DNA from: Ardenticatenaceae bacterium
GTDB lineage: Bacteria; Chloroflexota; Anaerolineae; Promineifilales; Promineifilaceae
Assembly: GCA_020634375.1 (NCBI GenBank)
Contig: JACKBX010000006.1
Location: 62,001 to 126,000, forward strand
Direction of reading: 5' to 3'
DNA length: 64,000 bases
Positions 50,095 to 58,475 of this stretch are shown one piece after another (position 1 is the first letter of the stretch; each line of letters begins with the position of its first letter). A program made the position numbers and the translations under genes. The notes under the pieces are model-generated. The model ran no database searches, was not told where the DNA came from, and saw only the letters and a program-made list of their open reading frames with translations.

Positions 50095-51099
50095 ATGTCC
50101 CTTTATTTGATTTTACTTTTTATTGTCGCTCTTGTGCTGCTGGCTAATTGGCTAACCCAGCAAAACAATCCTACGTTCAATATTCTTTTTGACCGCGTTC
50201 TGCTTGTTTTTAATTTGCCCATTATCTTTAGTGGCATTTTGCTCGCCTTGCTTTCGCCAGAAGCCATTGAAGTGCTGCGCACACAGGGCGGGCTGCTGTT
50301 GGATAATTTCCCAGCAGCGGGCGCGGCGATTGGCTTGATGGGTGGCTGGGGGGTGCTGGTTAGTTTGCGTGGCGTGCGCCAGTTTTTGGCGCGTTGGCTG
50401 CCGTTTAACCCGGAAACGGCCGTGCATACACTCGCCCTCTATTTCAGCGGGTTTCTGGTTGGGAATACGCTGCTCACCCTGACACAGGGCGGACTGACGG
50501 AGATGGCCGTCACCGCGCAAGCAGCAGACATTGGCGATTTGGTTGTGCAACAGGCATTGTTTGTACTGCTGGCGCTGTTCGGCGTGGGATTGCTTATACG
50601 CCGCAACGGACACGCCTTATCAGAACGGCTGGGATTGCTGCCCATCACTGGTGCGCAAATTCGCATGGGGATTCGCTGGATTGTTATTCTGGTTCTGGTG
50701 CAGTGGGTGGCAGGGGCAATCTGGGCGTTGATTGACCCGGCGCAATCGGAACTGGTAGACAGCATTAGCGGCGAGTTGTTCAGCGGCCTGGACACGGTTT
50801 GGGAATGGTTTGTGTTGGCGCTGGCCGCAGGCATGGGTGAGGAGATTTTGTTCCGAGGGGCGTTGCAACCGGTGTTTGGGGTGTGGTTTACGGCCGTCTT
50901 ATTTGCAGTAGCGCACGTACAATACGGCATCACGCCCATTACGCTGGTGGTGCTTATTATTGGCCTGGTACTGGGCCACATCCGCCAACGAACAAACACT
51001 AGCGTGGCGATTTTCGTGCATTTTGGCTACAACTTTGTGCTGGGGATGTTGGCGCTGCTGGCACTATATGCGCAGCAGTTTGTCAATGCAGGTGGATAA
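50095..51099 (+). CDS. CPBP-family intramembrane metalloprotease
   Basis: A 334-residue membrane protein with eight or nine helices. The Abi/CPBP (Rce1-like) motifs are present in order: GEEILFRGALQPVFG (glutamate pair), FAVAHVQYG (His) and VAIFVHFGYNF (His/Asn). Such proteases cleave near C-termini of membrane or prenylated substrates, or act in bacteriocin self-protection. A 21-bp tandem array starts 21 nt after the stop. Confidence 0.9.
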   Translation: MSLYLILLFIVALVLLANWLTQQNNPTFNILFDRVLLVFNLPIIFSGILLALLSPEAIEVLRTQGGLLLDNFPAAGAAIGLMGGWGVLVSLRGVRQFLARWLPFNPETAVHTLALYFSGFLVGNTLLTLTQGGLTEMAVTAQAADIGDLVVQQALFVLLALFGVGLLIRRNGHALSERLGLLPITGAQIRMGIRWIVILVLVQWVAGAIWALIDPAQSELVDSISGELFSGLDTVWEWFVLALAAGMGEEILFRGALQPVFGVWFTAVLFAVAHVQYGITPITLVVLIIGLVLGHIRQRTNTSVAIFVHFGYNFVLGMLALLALYAQQFVNAGG

Positions 51100-51120
51100 C
51101 TTACTATTAGACTGGTTCAG

Positions 51121-51345
51121 TCGTTCCTCAGACTCGTTTAGTCGTTCCTCAGACTCGTTTAGTCGTTCCTCAGACTCGTTTAGTCGTTCCTCAGACTCGT
51201 TTAGTCGTTCCTCAGACTCGTTTAGTTGTTCCTCAGGCTCGTTTGGTTGTTCCTCAGGCTCGTTTAGTCGTTCCTCAAGCTCGTTTAGTCGTTCCTCAAG
51301 TTCGTTTGGTTGTTCCTCAAGCTCGTTTGGTTGTTCCTCGTCTTA
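51121..51345. repeat. Ten-unit tandem array, exact 21-bp period
   Basis: Ten full copies of TCGTTCCTCAGACTCGTTTAG and a partial eleventh. Units 1-5 are identical; 6-10 carry transitions (CAGACTC to CAGGCTC to CAAGCTC, TAGTCG to TGGTTG), a gradient of divergence in one direction. It lies between the convergent CPBP and histidine kinase genes. On the minus strand one frame reads a charged heptad (LNESEER), open but with no start codon. Confidence 0.95.
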
Positions 51346-51393
51346 AAATCTCGGGGCCGTTATGTGGGGACAATTCTATTCCGTGTTCGTCAT

Positions 51394-53520
51394 TCATTCT
51401 TGTTCCGAGGGAAAGGTGAAGCCGAAGAGACTGCCAATGCTTTTGGCGCTGTGGGCGAAAACGTCGCCATTGTGTGCCAGGGCCGTGTACTTAACAAGAG
51501 TTAACCCTAACCCAATTCCTTCTGTGCCGCGTTTCAGAGGGTCGGCGATTTGCGCGAAGCCGTCCCACAGTTCTGCTAGTTTGCCATCGGGAATGCCACA
51601 CCCGGTATCTTGTACCTCAAAGGATGTGTGTGCGTTTTTCTGCCACATGCGTACATGTATCTGCCCGCCTTCGGGGGTGAATTTGATGGCGTTGTGTACG
51701 AGGTGATGAATGGCGTCGGTCAGGCGATCCCGGTCAGCCGAAACGGAGAGAGAAGCACCATTTTCATCGAGGTGAAGTTGGATGTTTTTATTGGCGGCGA
51801 GGGGTTGTAACGGCCGTACCACCTCGACCACCAACTCGGCAAAATCGAACTCCGAACAACGTAAGGCCCCTTGCTTCTTCACAAAGGAAGCGAATTTCAC
51901 CAGATTTTCTACCATATCATGGGCGCTTTTAACACCCTGCTGCAAATTGTTAAATTCTTCGCGTTGGGCAGTGGACAGGCTGTCTAGCCCATGCTGCTCA
52001 ATTAACTGCAAAGCAAAGCCAATGTGCGCAAAGGGGGTGCGCAGTTCGTGACTAATGACGCCAATGAAATCGCTTTTGAGTTGGTCGCGCTCTTGGAGTT
52101 GTTGGTTGGCTTGTTCCAGGCTGGCGTATGCGTTCTGCAAGTCGCGGTTGAGGCGTACCAGGTCCGCAACGAGGCGGGCGTTTTCTAGGGCAACGGCCGT
52201 CTGATCAGCAAGCGTACTCAATAGCAGCAAATCATGGTCATAATAGCGCGTCCCAGCCACTTTTGGCCCCAGGCCCAGCAAGCCTATCCAGCGATCTTGC
52301 ACACAAATCGGCACAAAAATCTCGACACCGAGATCGGCCAGCCATTCTCGTTCTAACTGCTCCACTTCTTGAAAACGGGGTTGTAAATCAATATCAAATT
52401 GCATCAAGGGGCGACGTTCTTTAGCCAGGTAGTCGGCTACAGGGCTGTTGGCGGTAAACGAACCCAACACCAGTTTGTCTGCGCCAAATCCATGTACGCT
52501 GATCAATTGGTAGACGCTGCGCCCTACCAAGTCTTCCCCGGTGTCTATCAGGTAGAGGGTTCCGTAGCTGATCTCCATTGCTTCGCTGATGAGGCGTACG
52601 GCCGTTCCCTCCAACTCAGTCAAATCTACAATGTTGCTGATGGTCTGGCTGTATTCGCGCAACGTACGATTCGTATCATACTTATTTTCGGCCATGAGGC
52701 GGGCAACCAGGCTTTGGATGCCATGTTGTATGGGCTGAAAGAGCAGGACAAGCAGCATCACCAACCCGGCGCCAGACAGTGTGGGCGAAACCCCGGCTGG
52801 TGCAAATTCACTCAAATAAATGTAGCCTCCCTCGTAAAGCAAACCAATGACGATGACGGCTAAAAGGTGGCTGAGAATGCGATCTAGCACAAGGCCGAGG
52901 TCAATTAACCGGTAGGTGAGGCTGGCATACGCGGCAAGAATAGTTGCCAACAAGCGTAAGATGGTTGCCAGAGTCAGGCTGCCAGTAAGTGCAGCCAGGT
53001 CTGCGACAATGATCAGCAGGATGACGAGCAGCCAATAACTGATGCGGTTACGATGCAAGGGGCGGCGTTCGGTGTCTCGGTAGGCGCGGATGGTGAAGAC
53101 GGCCGTTCGCCCCCACAAACCTCCCCACACCAAAAGCAGAGCAATCAACCACACAGAACGCAGCACCTGCCACGTCAATGATGCCGCAAGCACATCCAAG
53201 ATAATGAGCACCAGCAGCGTGACTGCTCCCCCTATCAACCAGGGGCGTTCCAGACTGTCATCTACCCGTAAAAACCCCTGTGTGAGGTACAAGAAATAAA
53301 AGGCTAACAGCAAGAACCCATACGCTACCAGACGTTCTTGCATGGCGCCGGCGGGCAGCAACAATCCCAATTCCCAGATGCCAACGGCCGTCAGGTAGCC
53401 CACCAGCAGACGCGCAAAACCACGCCGATAGGCAGGGCGAACAAGCGCCAGTAACGCGGCAACAAAATGTGCGATAGCAGAGGTAGCGACTATCAACGTG
53501 TCGAGATAATTTGCAATCAT
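51394..53520 (-). CDS. Membrane sensor histidine kinase (multi-TM, GAF)
   Basis: A 708-residue kinase. Eight or so N-terminal membrane helices (about 5-280), a linker helix, GAF (about 300-450: EGTAVRLISEAMEISYGTLY), a coiled coil (about 455-485), HisKA with GVISHELRTPFAHI (His near 490) and HATPase with HHLVHNAIKFTP (N box), VQDTGCGIP (G1) and GTEGIGLGLTLV (G2). No adjacent response regulator. GAAAGAGGCGGA precedes the ATG. Confidence 0.92.
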   Translation of the reverse strand: MIANYLDTLIVATSAIAHFVAALLALVRPAYRRGFARLLVGYLTAVGIWELGLLLPAGAMQERLVAYGFLLLAFYFLYLTQGFLRVDDSLERPWLIGGAVTLLVLIILDVLAASLTWQVLRSVWLIALLLVWGGLWGRTAVFTIRAYRDTERRPLHRNRISYWLLVILLIIVADLAALTGSLTLATILRLLATILAAYASLTYRLIDLGLVLDRILSHLLAVIVIGLLYEGGYIYLSEFAPAGVSPTLSGAGLVMLLVLLFQPIQHGIQSLVARLMAENKYDTNRTLREYSQTISNIVDLTELEGTAVRLISEAMEISYGTLYLIDTGEDLVGRSVYQLISVHGFGADKLVLGSFTANSPVADYLAKERRPLMQFDIDLQPRFQEVEQLEREWLADLGVEIFVPICVQDRWIGLLGLGPKVAGTRYYDHDLLLLSTLADQTAVALENARLVADLVRLNRDLQNAYASLEQANQQLQERDQLKSDFIGVISHELRTPFAHIGFALQLIEQHGLDSLSTAQREEFNNLQQGVKSAHDMVENLVKFASFVKKQGALRCSEFDFAELVVEVVRPLQPLAANKNIQLHLDENGASLSVSADRDRLTDAIHHLVHNAIKFTPEGGQIHVRMWQKNAHTSFEVQDTGCGIPDGKLAELWDGFAQIADPLKRGTEGIGLGLTLVKYTALAHNGDVFAHSAKSIGSLFGFTFPSEQE

Positions 53521-53548
53521 TCCGCCTCTTTCAGGCTAACCTATGGGA

Positions 53549-53554
53549 ATTATA
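53549..53554 (-). promoter_or_regulatory. -10 box of the histidine kinase gene
   Basis: Minus-strand AAAATATAATTCCC contains a perfect TATAAT 28 nt before the ATG, leaving room for a normal leader with a ribosome binding site. A contrast to the leaderless-type genes. Confidence 0.45.
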
Positions 53555-53621
53555 TTTTACCAGCTATGAAAAAGGCATGAAAAGAGGCAGAATCAGTACC
53601 AGGGTACTAGTAGGCAGTTTG

Positions 53622-54623
53622 TTACTGTGCGTGATGACAGGCAACCCAGTGTGCGGCGTCGGGGTCGCCCAGGTTGCGGAAAACGGGGGTTTCTTGCTGG
53701 CATAGTTCAGTTGCCAGGGGGCAGCGTGGATGGAAGCGGCACGCCTGGGGTGGGTTGGCAGGATTGGGCACATCGCCCTGCAAAATAGCGTGCTGCCGTC
53801 GCGCTTCTTTGTCCGGATCGGGCACGGGAATGGCGGCCAGCAAGCCCTGGGTATAGGGGTGCAACGGCCGTTCATACACCGCACTACGCCCGCCCATTTC
53901 CACAATTTGCCCTAGATACATCACCGCAACACGGTCACTGAGATAGCGCACCATAGATAGGTCGTGGGAAATGAACAAGTACGTCAGCCCCAATTGCCGC
54001 TTCAAATCATCCAGCAAATTCACAATTTGCGCCTGAATGGACACGTCCAACGCCGACATAGGCTCATCGGCCACAATGAAGCGGGGGTTGGAAGCCAGGG
54101 CGCGGGCAATGCCTACCCGCTGCCGCTGTCCACCGGAAAATTCGTGTGGGTAACGGCCGTCAAATCGAGAGTCCAGCCCCACCATATTCAGAAGTTCAGC
54201 AACACGATTTTTGCGAGACACAGCATTGCCCACGTCATGGACGCGCAAGGGTTCGCCTACAATTTCGCCAATGGTCATGCGCGGGTTGAGCGAAGCATAG
54301 GGGTCTTGGAAGATGATTTGCATATCGCGGCGGGTCTGGCGCAGCTCTGTGGGGGAGAGGGTGGTCAGGTTACGGCCGTTCAGCAGCACCTCCCCCGCCG
54401 TTGGATGCAGCAACTGCAAAATGAGCCGCCCCGTTGTGGACTTGCCACAGCCGCTCTCGCCCACAAGACCCAACGTTTCCCCTTCATAAATAGCAAAATC
54501 CAGGCCATCCACTGCCTTCACCGCCCCAATTTGGCGGCGGGCCAATCCCCGTCGGATGGGAAAATGCTTTTTCAAACCACGAACTTCAATCAGCTTCTTT
54601 GTTGCATCGTTGCTGTCACTCAT
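53622..54623 (-). CDS. Oligopeptide/dipeptide ABC transporter ATPase (OppF/DppF-like)
   Basis: A 333-residue ABC ATPase: Walker A GESGCGKSTTGR, Q loop IIFQDPYASLNPRMT, signature EFSGGQRQRVGIA, Walker B FIVADEPMSALD, switch LFISHDLSMVRY, and the C-terminal oligopeptide region with Cys residues CRFHPRCPLATELC. The ATG at 54623 overlaps the partner ATPase gene by 8 nt. Last gene of a five-gene minus-strand operon. Confidence 0.93.
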   Translation of the reverse strand: MSDSNDATKKLIEVRGLKKHFPIRRGLARRQIGAVKAVDGLDFAIYEGETLGLVGESGCGKSTTGRLILQLLHPTAGEVLLNGRNLTTLSPTELRQTRRDMQIIFQDPYASLNPRMTIGEIVGEPLRVHDVGNAVSRKNRVAELLNMVGLDSRFDGRYPHEFSGGQRQRVGIARALASNPRFIVADEPMSALDVSIQAQIVNLLDDLKRQLGLTYLFISHDLSMVRYLSDRVAVMYLGQIVEMGGRSAVYERPLHPYTQGLLAAIPVPDPDKEARRQHAILQGDVPNPANPPQACRFHPRCPLATELCQQETPVFRNLGDPDAAHWVACHHAQ

Positions 54624-55623
54624 CGTTTTTTGTCTCCACGTATCCACTTTGTACGACATCCCAACGCCAGCAAGCGGCCGTATGATGCGTGCCCACTGGA
54701 ATCAGAGGGGGATTCTCTTGCCAGCATTGCTCCACTGCAAAGCGACAGCGTTCCGCAAAGGGGCAATGCGTTGGCTTTACGTGCCCATTTGGCGGTGTTC
54801 CTTCAATGGGAATTAATCGCTGATTTTCATGGTTGTCAATGGTTGGCAGCGATTCTAACAAGCCCAGCGTATAGGGGTGTGCTGTGGCTTTGTACAACGC
54901 CCGCACCGGGGCCATTTCCACAATAAAGCCAGCGTACATCACCGCCACTTTGTCCACCAGGCCAGCGACTACGCCCATGTCATGCGTAATCCACAACACA
55001 GCCATGCCCAGCTTTTCACGCAAATTCTTCACCAATGAAACAATTTGCGCCTGAATGGTCACATCCAACGCGGTTGTTGGCTCATCGGCAATCAAGACTG
55101 CCGGATTGCAAGAAAGGGCCATAGCGATCATGATGCGCTGCCTCTGTCCGCCGGAGAATTGGTGAGGGTAATCCTTTAACCGGTTGGCCGCGTCGGGAAT
55201 GCCTACCAAATTCAACATTTCAATGGTGCGTTGGCGGGCATCCTTATCACCCAGCCCCAGGTGTAACTTCAACCCTTCGGCCATCTGGCTGCCAATGGTA
55301 CGCACCGGGTTTAATGACGTCATCGGGTCTTGAAATATCATGGCGATTTCGCGGCCACGAATGTGACGCAAATCGCGTTCTGGCAATTGGGTCAAATTGT
55401 TGCCCTCAAATAAGACGCTGCCGCCTTCAACTTTGCCGGGTGGATTGGGCACAAGCCCTAACAAAGAAAGAGCGCTGACGGATTTGCCGCAGCCGCTTTC
55501 GCCAACCAGGGCCATTGTTTCGCCGCGATCTAGCGTATAACTAATACCATTCACGGCGTGGATGGTGCCTTCTTCGGTATAGAAACGGGTAATGAGGTCT
55601 TTTACTTCGAGCAAATGGGTCAT
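54616..55623 (-). CDS. Oligopeptide/dipeptide ABC transporter ATPase (OppD/DppD-like)
   Basis: A 335-residue ATPase: GESGCGKSVSALSLLG (Walker A), MIFQDPMTSLNPV, QFSGGQRQRIMIAMAL (signature), VLIADEPTTALDVT (Walker B), WITHDMGVVAGL, and the C-terminal Cys cluster CPFAERCRFAVEQC. It pairs with the downstream ATPase to power the two permeases upstream. No ACGGCCGT octamer falls in this gene, which is unusual for its length here. Confidence 0.93.
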   Translation of the reverse strand: MTHLLEVKDLITRFYTEEGTIHAVNGISYTLDRGETMALVGESGCGKSVSALSLLGLVPNPPGKVEGGSVLFEGNNLTQLPERDLRHIRGREIAMIFQDPMTSLNPVRTIGSQMAEGLKLHLGLGDKDARQRTIEMLNLVGIPDAANRLKDYPHQFSGGQRQRIMIAMALSCNPAVLIADEPTTALDVTIQAQIVSLVKNLREKLGMAVLWITHDMGVVAGLVDKVAVMYAGFIVEMAPVRALYKATAHPYTLGLLESLPTIDNHENQRLIPIEGTPPNGHVKPTHCPFAERCRFAVEQCWQENPPLIPVGTHHTAACWRWDVVQSGYVETKNDE

Positions 55624-55640
55624 GGGTGTTCCTCATGTGG

Positions 55641-55680
55641 TTTGCAGGTTGCAAATGGCAAGCTTGCAAGTGGACTTGCT
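55641..55680. repeat. Word repeat TTGCAAATGGCAAGCTTGCAAGT
   Basis: Direct and inverted TTGCA/TGCAA words fill the 62-bp gap between the permease and ATPase genes. Same family as 37512. Confidence 0.65.
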
Positions 55681-55685
55681 GGTTC

Positions 55686-56648
55686 TTATTCTTGCCTGAT
55701 TAGCCGATTGCGCCAGCGGGCGCGACCGGGTCGAGTGATGTCCATTTGTCGCCGCAGCCCTTCGCCAAGCATGTTAAAGGCGAATATTTGCAGAAAGATA
55801 GCCAGGGCAACGAATACCACTTCCCAGGGAGAATGAATCATTTTTGACCAGAAATCGGAGAGCATTTGGGCAAGTTCGGCCGTGCCCGCTGTGAGTCCCA
55901 GGGCAACAGTTCCGGCAGTGTTGGCAGACTCGCCAATGATGACGTAGGCCTCGCCGATAAAGATGCCGAGAAAGCCAAGCTCCGCAATAACCAGTATGAC
56001 GGCCCCTAGCTCGAAGGCGAGGAGGGCGGGTAAAGCTGTCCACAGTTGCGGCAAGATATAGTAGCGCAAGATGCCCAATGGTTTGACGCCGACGGCGCGT
56101 GCCCCTTCGATGTATGGGGCTTGCATGGTGGTGCGGGTGCTGTTTTTGACGAAAACGGCCGTATTCGCCCACCCTGTCACCGTTAGAGCCAAGATAAATG
56201 TCGGCAATGTTTTGTGTCCAATAAACGAAATGGCCGCCAGCGCAAAGAGCAAAATGGGAACCGAGAGACTAATTCCCACCAACGTATCAATCAACCGTTC
56301 TGCCCGCTGATACCAACCAGCCAGAAGCCCTAATGATGTGCCAATCAACAAGCGCACTACCACAATGGTCACACTGAGAATGAGTGTGGGGCGTACTGCA
56401 TTGAGCAGACGACTGAGCAAGTCCCGGCCCGCATTATCTGTACCCAGCGGAAACATTTCCAGGCGAAATGGTGGAATTGGATTGCGAGAAGGAATGTAGG
56501 AACGGTCGCCAATGAACAGAACGTCATTAAACTGCTCCAGAGGGTCTTGTGGAGCGAGTGATGGGCCGACCAGGGCTACTAACACGAAAAAAGCACTGAG
56601 CACAAAACCAATGTATAAAGGATAGTTGCGGCTGCGATATTGCTTCAT
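55686..56648 (-). CDS. ABC transporter permease (DppC/OppC-like)
   Basis: A 320-residue permease with six membrane helices. The N-terminal region carries APQDPLEQFND and PLGTDNAGRDLLSRLLNAVR, typical of DppC. The EAA-type loop is at IEGARAVGVKPLGILRYYILPQL. Starts 13 nt after the DppB-like gene. Confidence 0.92.
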   Translation of the reverse strand: MKQYRSRNYPLYIGFVLSAFFVLVALVGPSLAPQDPLEQFNDVLFIGDRSYIPSRNPIPPFRLEMFPLGTDNAGRDLLSRLLNAVRPTLILSVTIVVVRLLIGTSLGLLAGWYQRAERLIDTLVGISLSVPILLFALAAISFIGHKTLPTFILALTVTGWANTAVFVKNSTRTTMQAPYIEGARAVGVKPLGILRYYILPQLWTALPALLAFELGAVILVIAELGFLGIFIGEAYVIIGESANTAGTVALGLTAGTAELAQMLSDFWSKMIHSPWEVVFVALAIFLQIFAFNMLGEGLRRQMDITRPGRARWRNRLIRQE

Positions 56649-56661
56649 AGCTGTGTACCTT

Positions 56662-57603
56662 TCAGGCTAAGGCTGCCTGTTCTTCGCTGTCGGTAGATAA
56701 CCGGGGGTCAAAGGCATAGGCCAGGACATTTGCCAGTAGATCAGCCAGTAACAGCAGCCCGCCCAAAATGACGGCAATGCTGGCTAACAAGTAAGGATCG
56801 CCAAAGAAAGCGCCGGGGGGGCGGGAGTCCAGGCGCAGGCCAATGGTGTAGAGGAAAATCCGGCCAATTCCCGGCCAGACAAAGATGGCTTCAACGATGA
56901 CTAATGCGCCAACCATCAGGCGCATGGATTCACCTATGGTGAGCATGATGGGTGCAAGCATGTTGGGCCATGCGTGCTGCCACATGAGCCGGAACCAGCC
57001 CAGTCCCTTGCTGCGGGCTACACGCACGTAATCTTGCTGTAATTCATGTTCCAGCAGTCCGGCAGTGATCTTGGCAATGTACATGGCTGGCTGAATTGCC
57101 AGCACGAGAACGGGTAAAATCAGGTGTTCGTCTAGGCCATAACCGCTCAGGGGGATGAGGGTGGCGCGTGCCCCGCTGTATAGTGTGCGGTAAACCATTG
57201 CAGACAAGATGACGCCACCCAGCAAAAAACCGGGCATGGATGAACCCGCCGATAAGACGACTAATGCCTGAGGGGAGATGCGCCGGGTACGGGGGGAAAT
57301 GGAGAGAAAGCCGAAGATTAGTCCCAGGAGAACGGCCGTTACCAGCGCAATAGACAGAAGGACAAGGCTGTTCTTAATCGGCGTGGCGATAATGCTGGCA
57401 ACAGACAACCGCCCCACCTGCCCCAAATCACCAGCGAGAAGACCACGCACATAAGGAAGATAAGATACATCGGCCGTTTCCACTGTGCCAATGGTTGGGG
57501 CGGATAAGCGAGGATGGGCCAAAGCATAATAGAAGCCTACAACATTCAAAATCGGCAAAATGATAAGGATAATGATGACTTTGCGGGCAATTAATCGAAT
57601 CAC
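56662..57603 (-). CDS. ABC transporter permease (DppB/OppB-like)
   Basis: A 313-residue permease with six membrane helices; the EAA loop is YVRVARSKGLGWFRLMWQHAWPN. DppB-type proteins normally have a conserved first periplasmic segment ending in GDLG, seen here as GLLAGDLGQ. No gene for a periplasmic or lipoprotein substrate-binding protein of the OppA type lies next to it. Confidence 0.9.
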   Translation of the reverse strand: MIRLIARKVIIILIILPILNVVGFYYALAHPRLSAPTIGTVETADVSYLPYVRGLLAGDLGQVGRLSVASIIATPIKNSLVLLSIALVTAVLLGLIFGFLSISPRTRRISPQALVVLSAGSSMPGFLLGGVILSAMVYRTLYSGARATLIPLSGYGLDEHLILPVLVLAIQPAMYIAKITAGLLEHELQQDYVRVARSKGLGWFRLMWQHAWPNMLAPIMLTIGESMRLMVGALVIVEAIFVWPGIGRIFLYTIGLRLDSRPPGAFFGDPYLLASIAVILGGLLLLADLLANVLAYAFDPRLSTDSEEQAALA

Positions 57604-57646
57604 GATGTATTTCCTTGGTATGTTGAAAAGTAAGAGGTGAATTGGC

Positions 57647-58201
57647 TTATGGGTCTAATACTTGGAAGGAGTCGGTTGTCCAAAACGCATCTTCGTAGAT
57701 GATGGCGTTAGGATAGCCGTAGGTTTGGTTGAAGGTCATATCTTCCACTTCCCCCAACGCAATGACATTATGAGCAGCATTAAACAAATTCTTGACCGTG
57801 TATTCTTGCGGGTCTATTTGCTGCAACGTGCAATTAGTTTGTGGATAGCAAGTATGTTTGGAATCTACGACCTGGCCGTTTTCGACAGTAAGGCTTAACT
57901 TTTGTGTGCTTATGTGGGGCTGACCATAACTGACATTAATGCTGTAGCGGACGATGTTTTGTGATTGCCACCGGCTCTCAGCTTCTTGTAAGTCGTTCTG
58001 GAGCGCGGCAAGGTCTATGGGTGGTTCGGCGCTGGCAACAATGGCCGTACTCAACGCATTGGATGTGGCCTGGGAACTGGGAACGGCCGTATCCACCATC
58101 CCCGCCTGGCTCCCGCTGCAACTAACCATGAACAATACAAAGCATAAACCACACAAAACCCATCGCAAAGCCTTCATTCTCCTTTCTGGCGTCATCAGCA
58201 A
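57647..58201 (-). CDS. Small lipoprotein, DUF6174-like
   Basis: A 184-residue lipoprotein (lipobox MVSC near residue 28). The mature domain has SRWQSQNIVRYSINVSYGQ, KLSLTVENGQVVDS, CYPQTNC and VKNLFNAAHNVIALG, resembling DUF6174 proteins, whose function is unknown. First gene of the minus-strand cluster that continues with the permeases, 43 nt apart. Too small to be an OppA-type binding protein. Confidence 0.72.
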   Translation of the reverse strand: MLMTPERRMKALRWVLCGLCFVLFMVSCSGSQAGMVDTAVPSSQATSNALSTAIVASAEPPIDLAALQNDLQEAESRWQSQNIVRYSINVSYGQPHISTQKLSLTVENGQVVDSKHTCYPQTNCTLQQIDPQEYTVKNLFNAAHNVIALGEVEDMTFNQTYGYPNAIIYEDAFWTTDSFQVLDP

Positions 58202-58300
58202 ACTCCCTAGCCCAGTTATTGTAACCTTAAAAGCTGTCCCGTTCCATTGGACGCAATGCAGACAAGTTTTTTGGGTTTTTCAGATTTCGCGGAGTTTACC

Positions 58301-58356
58301 GTGAAGCGTGAAACGTAATGAACCGCTGGTCACGTTTCACGTTTTACGTTTCACGC
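58301..58356. repeat. Word hairpin GTGAAGCGTGAAACGTAA
   Basis: GCGTGAAACGTA (58306-58317) pairs with TACGTTTCACGC (58345-58356), with further CACGTTTCACG words between. It lies in the divergent gap 58202-58475. The same word family occurs at 26061, 32441, 37038 and 44755. Confidence 0.8.
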
Positions 58357-58462
58357 CTTGATTACCCGATGAGTTCCCAAAGAACCGTTTTTTTGAAAAA
58401 CCGGTCAATTTAGGGTTTGAGTGTCATTCTTGTCATTGTTTGCTTGCTCTGTTGCCTGTGCA

Positions 58463-58468
58463 TACAAT
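58463..58468 (+). promoter_or_regulatory. -10 box of the nuclease gene, probably leaderless
   Basis: TACAAT is followed by CCCCCCG and the ATG at 58476. TTGCTT at 58440-58445 gives a -35 with 17-bp spacing. No ribosome binding site. Confidence 0.55.
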
Positions 58469-58475
58469 CCCCCCG

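Noticed and set aside
51100..51393. Possible CRISPR array
   Set aside because: The 21-bp units are head-to-tail with no unique spacers and no cas genes nearby. The same holds for the arrays at 15017, 38766 and 60953.
53964..54926. Plus-strand ORF (320 codons) opposite the peptide transporter ATPases
   Set aside because: It spans the overlap of two minus-strand ABC ATPase genes with complete motifs; no start signal.
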